DNA of 64,000 nucleotides from Bacteroidota bacterium (GTDB lineage Bacteria; Bacteroidota; Bacteroidia; Bacteroidales; JAGNHN01): NCBI GenBank assembly GCA_022710185.1, contig JAKLHK010000009.1:1-64000 (forward strand), in the 5' to 3' direction. Below are positions 18,202 to 27,548 of this stretch, piece after piece; position 1 is the stretch's first letter, and every line of letters starts with the position of its first letter. The notes under the pieces were generated by a model. It did not search any database and was not told the origin of the DNA. It saw nothing but the letters and a program-made list of their open reading frames with translations. A program made the translations under genes and the position numbers.

Positions 18202-19176
18202 TCAGTGTTTCCTGTCGGTGGTGAACACAAGGAGCTGCCGAAGTCCTTCTCGCTCGGGGCAGGCGGGGAAAGTGTCGAGAATCTGCATGGCTTCGTTGCG
18301 GTAGTGGTCCATTTTGGCCATGGCATAGGCAATCCCCTGGCTTTCCCTGACCTTGCGTACCAGGTCGCGGGTCTTTCGACGGTTGGTGCTGTGGCGACGG
18401 ATGAGGCGTATGGCTCCTTTGCGTTCACCTTCAGAAGCGTTCCCGAGGTACCAGATGAGGGGGAGAGTCATCTTCTTCTCCTTGATATCCACCCCATTGG
18501 GCTTTCCTGTAATGCGACTGTCACTGAAGTCGAGGAGGTCATCCTTGATCTGGAAAGCCATGCCCACCTTTTCGCCGAAGAGGCGCATCTTTTCCACGAT
18601 CTCCGGATCGGGAGTGGCGGAACGTGCTCCGCTGGCACAACAGGAGGCGATGAGGGAAGCGGTCTTCTTGCGGATTACTTCGTAATAGGTAGCCTCATCG
18701 ATGTCGAGACTGCGGGCCTTTTCGATCTGCAGCAGTTCTCCTTCGCTCATCTCGCGTGTAGCATCGCTTACGATGCGCAGCAGGTCGAACTCCTGGTTGT
18801 CGATGGCCAGCAAAAGGCCGCGGGCGAGGAGGAAATCCCCCACCAGCACCGCGATCTTGTTCTTCCACAGGGCGTTAATGGAAAAGAACCCGCGCCGCTC
18901 GAAGGAGTCGTCCACCACATCGTCATGTACCAGGGTAGCGGTGTGCAACAGTTCCACCAGGGATGCGGCCCTGTATGTGGATTCGTTGACGCCCCCGCAC
19001 ATTCCGGCGCTGAGAAAGACGAACATTGGCCTTACCTGCTTGCCCTTACGGCGTACGATATACCCCGTGATCTTATTGAGCAGGGGTACGCGGGTCCGCA
19101 TGGCCTCGCGGAAATGCCGGTCGAAGGCCTTGAGGTGACCTTCAATGGGCTGGGCTATGTCGTTCAGGCTATTCAT
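18202..19176 (-). CDS. Trans-isoprenyl diphosphate synthase (octaprenyl-type)
   Basis: 324 aa. It condenses isopentenyl diphosphate units to make the polyprenyl tail of menaquinone. Both Asp-rich motifs are present: DDVVD (85-89) in the first and KDDLLD (211-216) in the second, with KGKQVRP (44-50) at the substrate-binding end. Length fits hepta- or octaprenyl synthases; chain length cannot be set by eye. A minus-strand -7 box TAATTTTG (19199-19192) would start transcription about 10 bases before the ATG. Confidence 0.9.
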   Translation of the reverse strand: MNSLNDIAQPIEGHLKAFDRHFREAMRTRVPLLNKITGYIVRRKGKQVRPMFVFLSAGMCGGVNESTYRAASLVELLHTATLVHDDVVDDSFERRGFFSINALWKNKIAVLVGDFLLARGLLLAIDNQEFDLLRIVSDATREMSEGELLQIEKARSLDIDEATYYEVIRKKTASLIASCCASGARSATPDPEIVEKMRLFGEKVGMAFQIKDDLLDFSDSRITGKPNGVDIKEKKMTLPLIWYLGNASEGERKGAIRLIRRHSTNRRKTRDLVRKVRESQGIAYAMAKMDHYRNEAMQILDTFPACPEREGLRQLLVFTTDRKH

Positions 19177-19304
19177 TTACCGCTTCTGGCCCAAAATTAC
19201 CAAATTGCCCGCTCCCGTGTGCTGAAAAGATGCAGGATCTCCCTGCTTGCCGGACCGGGCGGGATAAAGTAAAAAGCCTAATTTAGCGCTATAAGCAACC
19301 TGAT

Positions 19305-20081
19305 ATGTCGCTACTTTTCCACGAAATGGTTTTCGGCCCGGTGAAAAGCCGGCGGCTGGGAGTTTCCCTGGGCATCAATCTTCTCCCCTCTTCGTATAAG
19401 TATTGTAGTTTCGACTGTATATACTGTGAGTGCGGATGGGGTAGACGTAGCCACAAGGACAACGAGGCCCTGCCTAGCCGGGAGGCGGTAATCGCCGCCC
19501 TGGAGTCGCGCCTGGCCGAACTGAGTGCCAGCAGGCATTTCCCGGATGCCATCACCTTTGCCGGAAATGGGGAGCCGACCATCCATCCCGGGTTTGCCCG
19601 GATCATCGAAGATACCCGCAGGTTACGCGACCAATATATGCCGGAAACGGCCATAGGCGTTCTTTCGAATGCTTCGATGCTGCACAAGCCTGAGGTAATG
19701 GATGCATTGAGGAGCATCGAGCTGAATATGCTCAAGCTTGATGCCGGCACCGAGGAGACCTTTCGCCGCATCAACCAGCCCCCGAGCCGGCTCACCCTGG
19801 AAATCCTCCTCGACCAGATGAAGCAGATGGAGGGTAACCTTATCATTCAAAGCATTTTCCTGCGGGGGGAATATCAGGAGAAACGGATCGACAACACCTC
19901 GGATGCCGAGGTGGAAGCCTGGATCCGCTGTGTGAAGGAAGTGAACCCCCAGTATGCCATGATCTATTCGATTGACCGTTCCACCCCGGTTGACACCCTG
20001 GAGAAGGTTGGCTTCGACGAACTCCTGGGCATCGCTGCCAGGGCGGAGGCTCAGGGAGTCAGGGTTAAGGTATACGGGTAG
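19305..20081 (+). CDS. Radical SAM protein
   Basis: 258 aa. The cluster-binding motif CSFDCIYC is CxxxCxxC at Cys34, Cys38 and Cys41, and ITFAGNGEPTIHPGF is the SAM-binding GGE-like region. The N-terminal FGPVKSRRLGVSLGINLLP matches a widespread subfamily of uncharacterised radical SAM enzymes sometimes annotated as Fe-S oxidoreductases. No SPASM or extra Cys cluster is seen. Substrate unknown. It is transcribed divergently from the polyprenyl synthase gene. Confidence 0.85.
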   Translation: MSLLFHEMVFGPVKSRRLGVSLGINLLPSSYKYCSFDCIYCECGWGRRSHKDNEALPSREAVIAALESRLAELSASRHFPDAITFAGNGEPTIHPGFARIIEDTRRLRDQYMPETAIGVLSNASMLHKPEVMDALRSIELNMLKLDAGTEETFRRINQPPSRLTLEILLDQMKQMEGNLIIQSIFLRGEYQEKRIDNTSDAEVEAWIRCVKEVNPQYAMIYSIDRSTPVDTLEKVGFDELLGIAARAEAQGVRVKVYG

Positions 20082-20197
20082 CAAGCCCCGGGCATAAGCA
20101 AGAACCGCCCTACGAAGGCGAGGCAATTCAAGTACTCCTGGCACGCCTAACTCCAAAATCTACAGGCACTTTAGCAAGCCAGGTTCACTTCAGGCAC

Positions 20198-21859
20198 TTA
20201 CTCCTTTGATCTGTTTTCCAGTACTGTAAGTCTTTCCTGCAGCTCAAGGATACGATCCTGCTGTTCCTGAATCGCCTTGATCAACACAGGGATCAGCTCC
20301 TCGTATGTCACGCCCAGCGTCGGGGTGTCAATCCATTCCTTGGCAATACTTTCAGGGTTGGGATAGGTATGCTGGCGCGAGCTGACCACCTCACCGATCA
20401 CCGGCTGCAGTTCCTGCGCGATCAGGCCAATCCGGTCGTTCTGGTCAGGATTATCCTTCCATTTGTACCGCACCGGGCGCAGCTTCATCACTTCGGCAAG
20501 GCCGTAGTCCAGATCCCTGATATCCTTTTTCAGCCTGGCATCGGAGCTGACATTGGGACTATTAACAAGGTAGATCTGGTTGAAACGGAATCCGGAGCTG
20601 CCCAGGTCATCGGTGTTCTGAACGGCGGGTACTATGTCGCAGTCGGTGCGTAGGATCTTGGTCCCTCCCCACATGAGGTACACACTTCCGATATCGACAC
20701 GTCCGCCGGCCGGCATCACCACCCGATTGGCATTTACATAGTCTGCAGAGATATCGTCGGCGAAATCCACATCATCCACCTTCAAGGTCATAATAGGGTT
20801 GGATGACACTCCCAGGCCGCGGCCGATCTTAAGGTATTCGTTGTCACTCTGGTCGACCCCTATGGTATACTTGGTGCTGCCGCTGAGCGCAAATCGAATC
20901 ACTGCATCACCAGTGCCTTCCAGGTTTATCCGGATGCCATTGCTTGTGGCCGAAGTATTGAAAGCCACATCGAGATTGACTCCCGGCGCCGAGGTACCCA
21001 TACCCACCCAGCCTGAGCTGTTGTTCACAAACAAGGCAGGGGTGCCGCCTACATCAACATGCAGCTTGCCCGTGGGCGTGAAGGTCCCCATACCTATCCT
21101 GCCGTTGGTGTCAACCATCAGCAGACTGCTCGAGCCGAAACGGATATCGAGCCTTCCCTGGGGACTGACGGTCCCAATGCCGAAATCGCCATTCCCTTCG
21201 ATGGAAAATACGGAAATCCCGTTTAAGCGGCCGCGTACCAGCTCTTCGGCCGATTCGGCATTGAGGGTAAGCCTTGCCGGCAATTGCCCTCCGGAGGCCC
21301 CGAACAGCACCTTACCGTTATCCACGTGCAGCTTAGTCTGGTTGTTTGGAGTGGCAGTCCCTATACCCACGATCCCGGTATTATAATAAATATCGTTACC
21401 CGAAGCGGTCCACAGTGAACCGGAGTTGGCTGCTGTGCCTGCCACCAGGGCGTAGGGAACGCTCTGGAAAGGCGTGGTGCCCAGCAACTGATAACCGTTT
21501 CCATCGGGGTCAAGCTCCACTTTCAGGTAATGCGGACCGCTCAGCCAGGGGATGACGCTGAAGATGCCAGTAACAACACTTCCTCCGCCGATCACCGCGT
21601 TGAAAAGGCCCATCGGGCTGGTGGTAACAGTGTGCGTTTCCTTGTAGAGCTCGGCAGCCGTGGCATCAGTTATGGTGAAGCGAACATTGATGCTGGCATT
21701 GGGGATAGGGGCGCTGGCATTGTTGCGCGCCACTGCCTGGTAATTGATCCCCTGAGGTACCTGGGCCATCAGCTGCTGCTGAAGTCCGGCAATACATACT
21801 CCCAGGATCAGGGTCATACGCAATAACCCTTGTATGACAAAAAATGATGGCTTCTTCAT
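20198..21859 (-). CDS. Tail-fibre-like secreted protein with C-terminal S74 chaperone domain
   Basis: 553 aa. A signal peptide from MKKPSFFVIQ (about 1-32, ending LMAQ) leads to VPQGINYQAVARN, a common Bacteroidota surface-protein opening. The middle has repeated shallow-beta segments such as GIGTATPNNQTKLHVDNG, FGIGTVSPQGRLDI and IGMGTFTPTGKLHV, typical of trimeric fibres. The C-terminus has SSDARLKKDIRDLDYGL and RIGLIAQELQPVIGEVV, the S74 intramolecular chaperone domain, which normally cleaves itself after trimer folding. A coiled coil ends the chain. Such proteins are usually non-phage fibres in this phylum; no phage genes are near. It lies 33 bases after the broken gene at 21892-22872. 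Confidence 0.85.
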   Translation of the reverse strand: MKKPSFFVIQGLLRMTLILGVCIAGLQQQLMAQVPQGINYQAVARNNASAPIPNASINVRFTITDATAAELYKETHTVTTSPMGLFNAVIGGGSVVTGIFSVIPWLSGPHYLKVELDPDGNGYQLLGTTPFQSVPYALVAGTAANSGSLWTASGNDIYYNTGIVGIGTATPNNQTKLHVDNGKVLFGASGGQLPARLTLNAESAEELVRGRLNGISVFSIEGNGDFGIGTVSPQGRLDIRFGSSSLLMVDTNGRIGMGTFTPTGKLHVDVGGTPALFVNNSSGWVGMGTSAPGVNLDVAFNTSATSNGIRINLEGTGDAVIRFALSGSTKYTIGVDQSDNEYLKIGRGLGVSSNPIMTLKVDDVDFADDISADYVNANRVVMPAGGRVDIGSVYLMWGGTKILRTDCDIVPAVQNTDDLGSSGFRFNQIYLVNSPNVSSDARLKKDIRDLDYGLAEVMKLRPVRYKWKDNPDQNDRIGLIAQELQPVIGEVVSSRQHTYPNPESIAKEWIDTPTLGVTYEELIPVLIKAIQEQQDRILELQERLTVLENRSKE

Positions 21860-21891
21860 ATCTGGTTTGGTTAACTCATGTGAATATTCTC

Positions 21892-22872
21892 TCAGTTCTT
21901 CAATACACCGGAAGGAACCGGACATACCAGCGTGGAGGTCATGGAGTTGCTCCCGCTGATATTGATCAGGTTCTGGATGATGCGGGAAGGGTCGTTGCCC
22001 GGACCACTATATTTCAGGTTGCCGTTCATCGACAAGTCTTCCCCGAAATATCCGTTGGCTGTGGTCTGTATGGATGTGGATCCGGTTTCGGAGATGATGC
22101 GCTGAAGGATCATAATTCTGTCGTTGGATGGCCCGCTGTACTTCAGTATCCCGTCCTTGCTGATATCGCCCGAGATCAGGCCCCTTGAACCATCGCCCAG
22201 GTCAGCAGTAGCGGTATTACCCCCATAGGCAGGATAGGAGCCAGAATTGCTGAGCTCCCGCACCGTGGCCGCCGGGACCGAATGCTTATGGGCTGTCATA
22301 ACCGGCATATGGTTCCTGTGGTCGATGACGATGTAATAACTGCCCGGGGCAAGAGAATCGAAGAGAATCCCCTGGTAGAGGCCGGTATCGTAGATCATTC
22401 CGTTATCCCTGAGCAGGGCCGCGCGCCGGGCAACTATGGTATCCGGACTGCTTCGGACTTCAATGAGTACCCAATCAACCATGCCCGGGGGAATGGAGGA
22501 CAGCTGCTCATTCCCCCCATAGAACCACGGGCTTCCGGTATACGGCTGTGAAAGAGGGATATACCCCAGGGCATTCAATCCAGTATCCATGGTGAGGGAC
22601 CCTTTGTAGGCTCCCTGCAGGAAGGCGCGTACCAGCAGTCTGCCGTTGCCTTGTGCAGGCTGACCTGCCGTATCCGGTTGATGGAAGCCCTGGGTTAGAA
22701 TTTATCCGCCTGCATTAACGGTGCTTATTACAGCCTCACCAATACTGAACTCGAGGCTTAGGCTGGTGTTGCCAGTATGTCCCCCGCCGGCGGAAACCAG
22801 CTGATGCGACTGCCCATTGAGGATAGGAGGAAAAAGCAGTGCTAATAATATGATGGTGTAGATTGGTTTCAT
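21892..22872 (-). pseudogene. Surface protein gene with in-frame stop, paralogue of the 13601-14818 protein
   Basis: From ATG 22872 the frame gives a signal peptide (MKPIYTIILLALLFPPILNG), then LVSAGGGHTGNTSLSLEFSI. A TAA at 22702-22704 (codon 57) interrupts it, and the same frame continues as ILTQGFHQP. In related proteins this reads as a GYILTQGFHQP-type motif, so TAA probably replaced a Tyr codon. After the stop the chain matches the other protein (YIPLSQPY, GMVDWVLIEVR, YYIVIDHRNHMPVMTA) and ends in the two loops GDISKDGILKYSGPSND and EDLSMNGNLKYSGPGND. Either a true nonsense mutation, suppressed or phase-like variation, or a sequence error; reads would decide. Confidence 0.8.
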
Positions 22873-23160
22873 ACCAGGTTTGAATGAATTCCACTAAAGT
22901 ATTCATGCCTGCTTATTAACTGGAGCTATAAAGAGCTGTTTAACATTATTTTAACAGTAGCAACTTCGGAAAGAAGCGATGATTTCCAGGAGTTATCCAG
23001 TGTTCCGTAGTAGGGTTTTCCCTTGGTGTGTCACTCTTCACACAGCCTGGGGCGTATCCACGAAGGGTTAAAAAAGTCAGGGAAGACTCCCGCCCCTCTG
23101 CTTATCTTTGGCGAAGTGATAGGCTTAATGCCATAACCTATCCCCATTGAATGTCAGCTG

Positions 23161-23645
<485 letters not shown>

Positions 23646-23700
23646 TTCCCACTTATTGCCTGTTTGTCCGCTTTCCTTGATTTTCCTGCCTTTCGCTTTT

Positions 23701-26445
23701 TCAGCTGCAGGCGGAGTATCCGCAGCTCTTGCACACGAGGCAGCCTTCCTGGTAGACCATATGGCCGGTCTCGTTGCACTTGGGGCATGACTGGGCCACC
23801 ACGGCGGCGGTTCCATCGGGGATGAACTTCTTAATTGCGCGCTCCAACCCGTTCTTCCAGGTGGTGATGCTGTCTGACTTAAGGTCGAGGGTGTTCACCA
23901 GGTGCACCACGAACTGCAGCGGCATACCGTGGCGCAGTATACCCGAGATCAGCTTGGCGTAGTTCCAGTATTCCTTGTTGAAGGAACGGGAGAGCCCTTC
24001 CATGGTCACCTTGTAGCCATGGCGGTCTTCATACTGGAAGTCGTATCGGCTGCGGCCCTTTTCAGAGCGGTTCTTGAGGATCCACCCCTTCTCCACCCAT
24101 ACAGGTACCAAGAAATCATCGGCCTTACCCGTGAAGATCTCGTAGGGCCTTCCATTGTATAATCCAACGAAGGCGATCCATTTTTCATAGTCGTTCTGGA
24201 AACGGACCACTTCGGCTTCCAGTTTCAGGGGGCGCTTGGGGGCTTCGGTCTCGGTGAACTCGACCTCCTTCTTTTCCTTGCCTTCCTTCTTTTCTGCAGA
24301 TACCAGCACACCCGAACGGGAGCCGTCGCGATATACCGTCATCCCCTTGCAGCCACTGGCCCAGGCCTCTTCGTAGATACTGCCGATCAGGTCCTCCGGG
24401 GTATTCTCCGGTACGTTGACCGTAACGCTGATGCTGTGGTCGACCCACTGCTGCACGGCACCCTGCATGCGGACCTTAGCCAGCCAGTCGATATCGTTGG
24501 CGGTGGCTCCCTGGTAGGGTGAACGCTCAATGATCTCCCGCAGGGCCTCATCGCTGCTGTGGCTGACTTCCTTGAGGTCGTAACCGTTCACTTCGAGCCA
24601 GGTGACAAACTTATGATGGAATACGTTGTATTCTTCCCAGGCGTCGCCCACGGTATCGGTGAAGGAGACCTGGACGTCCTTTTCGTTGGGGTTCACCTTG
24701 CGGCGGCGCTTATAGCTGATAAGGTAGGCCGGTTCCAGTCCGGAGGAGGTCTGGGTCATCAGGCTGGTGGTTCCGGTGGGGGCGATGGTGAGCATGGCGA
24801 TATTCCTGCGGCCGAAGCGCTTCATATCCTCGTACAGTGCCGGGGTAGCCTCGGCCAGGCGACGGATGAAGGGGTTGTCCTTTTCCCTTTCGGTGCTGTA
24901 GAGGGGGAAGGCTCCGCGTTCGCGGGCCATGGTCACAGAAGAAGAGTAGGCCTCCAGGGCGAGGAGCTTATGCACTTCCACCGAGAAGCTGGTGGCCTGC
25001 TCGGTGCCATAGCGGGTTCCCAGTGCGGCGAGCATATCCCCTTCGGCGGTGATGCCCAGCCCGGTGCGCCTGCCCTGCAGGGCCTTGGACCTGATCTTCT
25101 CCCAAAGCCGGCGCTCAATGGCCTTGATATCTTCCTCCTCCGGGTCCAGGTCGATCTTTTCCAGGATGCGCTCCACTTTCTCGAGCTCGAGGTCGATGAT
25201 GTCATCCATCATGCGCATGGCATAGCGGACATGACGGGAGAACAGGGTGGAGTTGAAGGTGGCCTCGGGTGTGAAGGGGTTCTCCACATAGCTGTAGAGG
25301 TTGATGGCCAGCAGGCGGCAGCTGTCGTATGGACAGAGCGGAATCTCTCCGCAGGGGTTGGTGCTCACGGTCCGAAAGCCCTGGTCGGCATAGCAATCAG
25401 GGATAGACTCCCGGATGACGGTATCCCAGAACAGGATGCCGGGCTCGGCCGATTTCCATGCATTGTGCACGATCTTCTTCCAGAGGTCGCGGGCACGGAT
25501 AGTCTTGGTATAGGAAGGGTCTGGGGCATGGATGGGGAACTGCTGCACGAAATCCCCATCGCTGACGACGGCGCGCATAAACTCATCGGTGAGTTTAACG
25601 CTGACATTGGCCCCGGTCACCTTGGTGGTATCCACCTTGGCATCGATGAAGTTCTCGGCATCCGGGTGCTTAACGCTGACGGTGAGCATGAGGGCCCCGC
25701 GCCGCCCATCCTGGGCCACTTCGCGGGTGGAGTTGGAGTAACGCTCCATGAAGGGCACTATGCCGGTGGACCGCAGGGCGGAGTTCATCACCGGGCTATT
25801 GGACGGGCGAATATGGGAGAGGTCGTGGCCTACGCCGCCGCGGCGCTTCATCAGCTGCACCTGCTCCTGGTCGATTTTCATTATGGCCCCATAGGAGTCG
25901 GAAGGGCCGTCGTTTCCAATGACGAAGCAGTTGGACAGGGACACGACCTGATAACCGTTGCCGATGCCGGCCATGGGGCTGCCCTGGGGGATGATGTAGC
26001 GGAAATCCTTCAGCAGGCTGTAAATAAGCTCCTCATCCATGGGGTTGGCATACTTCTGCTCCATGCGGGCCAGCTCGCGGGCGATGCGGCGGTGCATCTC
26101 ATCCGGATTACGCTCATACAATATGCCCTGGCTATCCTTGAGGGCATACTTGTTGACCCACACCTTGGCGGCCAGGTCATCCCCCTTGAAATAGGCTGTG
26201 GAAGCCTCGATCGCCTCCTCGTATTCATATCCGCCCTCCGGTACTTCCGGTATGGCGGATAAGGCAGGCAGTTCCGGGGCGATGGTCTGGGCCTCGACTT
26301 CGGGCTCAGCTTCCGGCATAAGTTCGGTCCCCACTGGAAGAGGACGCTGCCTCTTCTCCATCACTTCATCATAAAAATCTCTCTCCATCACTTCCCTTTC
26401 CACAGTGGGTTCGTTTTGCGCGGCAGAAAACAAGTCGGTACCCAT
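23701..26445 (-). CDS. nrdJ: Vitamin B12-dependent (class II) ribonucleotide reductase
   Basis: 914 aa. It reduces ribonucleotides to deoxyribonucleotides with adenosylcobalamin as radical source. Seen are SNCFVIGNDGPSDSYGAIMK, the active-site segment TNPCGEIPLCPYDSCRLLAIN, APTGTTSLMTQTSSGLEP (phosphate binding) and the class II extension ending in a zinc-ribbon-like CPKCNETG..CLVCKSCGYSACS with redox Cys pairs. Length is normal for the long NrdJ type. Poorly conserved residues 1-70 with many Glu are an N-terminal extension. No cobalamin riboswitch was recognised upstream. It stands alone, with no nrdR beside it. Confidence 0.95.
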   Translation of the reverse strand: MGTDLFSAAQNEPTVEREVMERDFYDEVMEKRQRPLPVGTELMPEAEPEVEAQTIAPELPALSAIPEVPEGGYEYEEAIEASTAYFKGDDLAAKVWVNKYALKDSQGILYERNPDEMHRRIARELARMEQKYANPMDEELIYSLLKDFRYIIPQGSPMAGIGNGYQVVSLSNCFVIGNDGPSDSYGAIMKIDQEQVQLMKRRGGVGHDLSHIRPSNSPVMNSALRSTGIVPFMERYSNSTREVAQDGRRGALMLTVSVKHPDAENFIDAKVDTTKVTGANVSVKLTDEFMRAVVSDGDFVQQFPIHAPDPSYTKTIRARDLWKKIVHNAWKSAEPGILFWDTVIRESIPDCYADQGFRTVSTNPCGEIPLCPYDSCRLLAINLYSYVENPFTPEATFNSTLFSRHVRYAMRMMDDIIDLELEKVERILEKIDLDPEEEDIKAIERRLWEKIRSKALQGRRTGLGITAEGDMLAALGTRYGTEQATSFSVEVHKLLALEAYSSSVTMARERGAFPLYSTEREKDNPFIRRLAEATPALYEDMKRFGRRNIAMLTIAPTGTTSLMTQTSSGLEPAYLISYKRRRKVNPNEKDVQVSFTDTVGDAWEEYNVFHHKFVTWLEVNGYDLKEVSHSSDEALREIIERSPYQGATANDIDWLAKVRMQGAVQQWVDHSISVTVNVPENTPEDLIGSIYEEAWASGCKGMTVYRDGSRSGVLVSAEKKEGKEKKEVEFTETEAPKRPLKLEAEVVRFQNDYEKWIAFVGLYNGRPYEIFTGKADDFLVPVWVEKGWILKNRSEKGRSRYDFQYEDRHGYKVTMEGLSRSFNKEYWNYAKLISGILRHGMPLQFVVHLVNTLDLKSDSITTWKNGLERAIKKFIPDGTAAVVAQSCPKCNETGHMVYQEGCLVCKSCGYSACS

Positions 26446-26626
26446 GTTTTTAAATGGATGTTAATCAAATACTTATAAAAAAGGTTCGTTCGTTTTTCCC
26501 TGAGGAGATAAGAGCAATCTAAATTACACCGGCTTTTCCGAAAGGGTCAAATCAGGTTTTCAACAATAGCGGTCAGCGTCCCCCTAACCTCCTGAATTCA
26601 AAGAACCAATCTCACTAATAATTCAG

Positions 26627-27088
26627 CTAATCCTTGTCATCGCTGGGATCTGTGTCCAGGGCATTCCATATCAGCTTTTTACCGAAACCGAGGCGGTTAT
26701 CGGTCAGTTTCATATGGTCGGGCGTCAGGGCCCAGAGGCTGAGGTGAGCGGCCAGGGCTATGGGGAAACGATGGACATAGGCTTTGCGGGCATCGACAAA
26801 CTCTTGTTCATCAATAAGATAAGCGGTTCCCGCCAACTGCAGTCCCCGGATTCTCCCTATAATTCCGGTTTCCAGGGCGATGGCTGCAGCTACCATTGGA
26901 TTGACAAGCATTTCGCGCCCGTGACGGGTATCGGTATCGGTAGTGAAGATAAACCGGTTCTTGTCGGGCAGGTAGACATAGAAGCAGGAGGCGCACCAGG
27001 GACCCTGATCGGAAGCGGTGGCCAGGGTGAGCACATGGTGACGGGCGATGAACTCAAGGATGGGCTTATTAACACTTTTCTTGTTCAT
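26627..27088 (-). CDS. Pyridoxamine 5'-phosphate oxidase-like FMN-binding protein
   Basis: 153 aa split-barrel protein. The N-terminal IARHHVLTLATASDQGPWCA, FYVYLPDKNRFIFTTDTDTRHG and AAAIALETGIIGRIRGLQLAGTAYLI fit the general PNPOx-like family that binds flavin. These small proteins are seldom vitamin B6 enzymes, and their substrates are mostly unknown. The start is followed 39 bases downstream, on the other side, by the stop of the TauE-like gene in the same direction, so both may be in one transcript. Confidence 0.75.
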   Translation of the reverse strand: MNKKSVNKPILEFIARHHVLTLATASDQGPWCASCFYVYLPDKNRFIFTTDTDTRHGREMLVNPMVAAAIALETGIIGRIRGLQLAGTAYLIDEQEFVDARKAYVHRFPIALAAHLSLWALTPDHMKLTDNRLGFGKKLIWNALDTDPSDDKD

Positions 27089-27127
27089 AATCAGGAAGTC
27101 ATGAAGGACGGGAGTTACCGGCGGGGA

Positions 27128-27496
27128 TCATCTTCCAAAGGCCATCTGGAGGCCCATCAGGACGAGGAAGAAGCCGAACACCTTGCGTAGCGTGTCCATG
27201 GGTATGCCCAGGGCGATCTTTGACCCGAAATACCCGCCAATGAGAAAAGCAGTGGCGATGATTGCCGCGTATTTAAGGTTGATCTCGCCTGCCTTGTAGT
27301 AATTATACACGGCAAGCAGGCCGATGGGAGGGAGCATGACAGCAAGGCTTGTGCCCTGCGCCATATGCTGGCTCATTCCCAGAAGCAGGATGAGGCCCGG
27401 GATGATGATGATGCCTCCGCCTACGCCGATGAGGCCCCCAAGGATGCCGGCGGCCAGGCCGAGAAGGATCAGGATGACAGCGGTTGAGAGGTCCAT
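27128..27496 (-). CDS. TauE/SafE-family membrane protein, half-length
   Basis: 122 aa, mostly hydrophobic with four likely membrane helices. LGLAAGILGGLIGVGGGIIIIPGL is characteristic of the TauE/SafE family of sulfite/organosulfonate-type exporters, and LPPIGLLAVYNYYKAGEINLKYA continues it. Usual members have about 250 aa in two such halves, so this single half would work as a dimer. The stop follows normally at 27128, so it does not look truncated by mutation. Substrate unknown. Confidence 0.8.
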   Translation of the reverse strand: MDLSTAVILILLGLAAGILGGLIGVGGGIIIIPGLILLLGMSQHMAQGTSLAVMLPPIGLLAVYNYYKAGEINLKYAAIIATAFLIGGYFGSKIALGIPMDTLRKVFGFFLVLMGLQMAFGR

Positions 27497-27548
27497 TATT
27501 TAAGTGTTGGGTAATGCTGCGACAACCCGGCGCAGCTGGCTGGCCGGA

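Noticed and set aside
20198..21859. Prophage tail fibre
   Set aside because: The S74 domain is also found in ordinary Bacteroidota surface fibres, and no other phage gene is nearby.
24559..26262. 567-codon plus-strand frame over nrdJ
   Set aside because: Antisense shadow of a well-conserved enzyme, with low-complexity Gly/His-rich translation.
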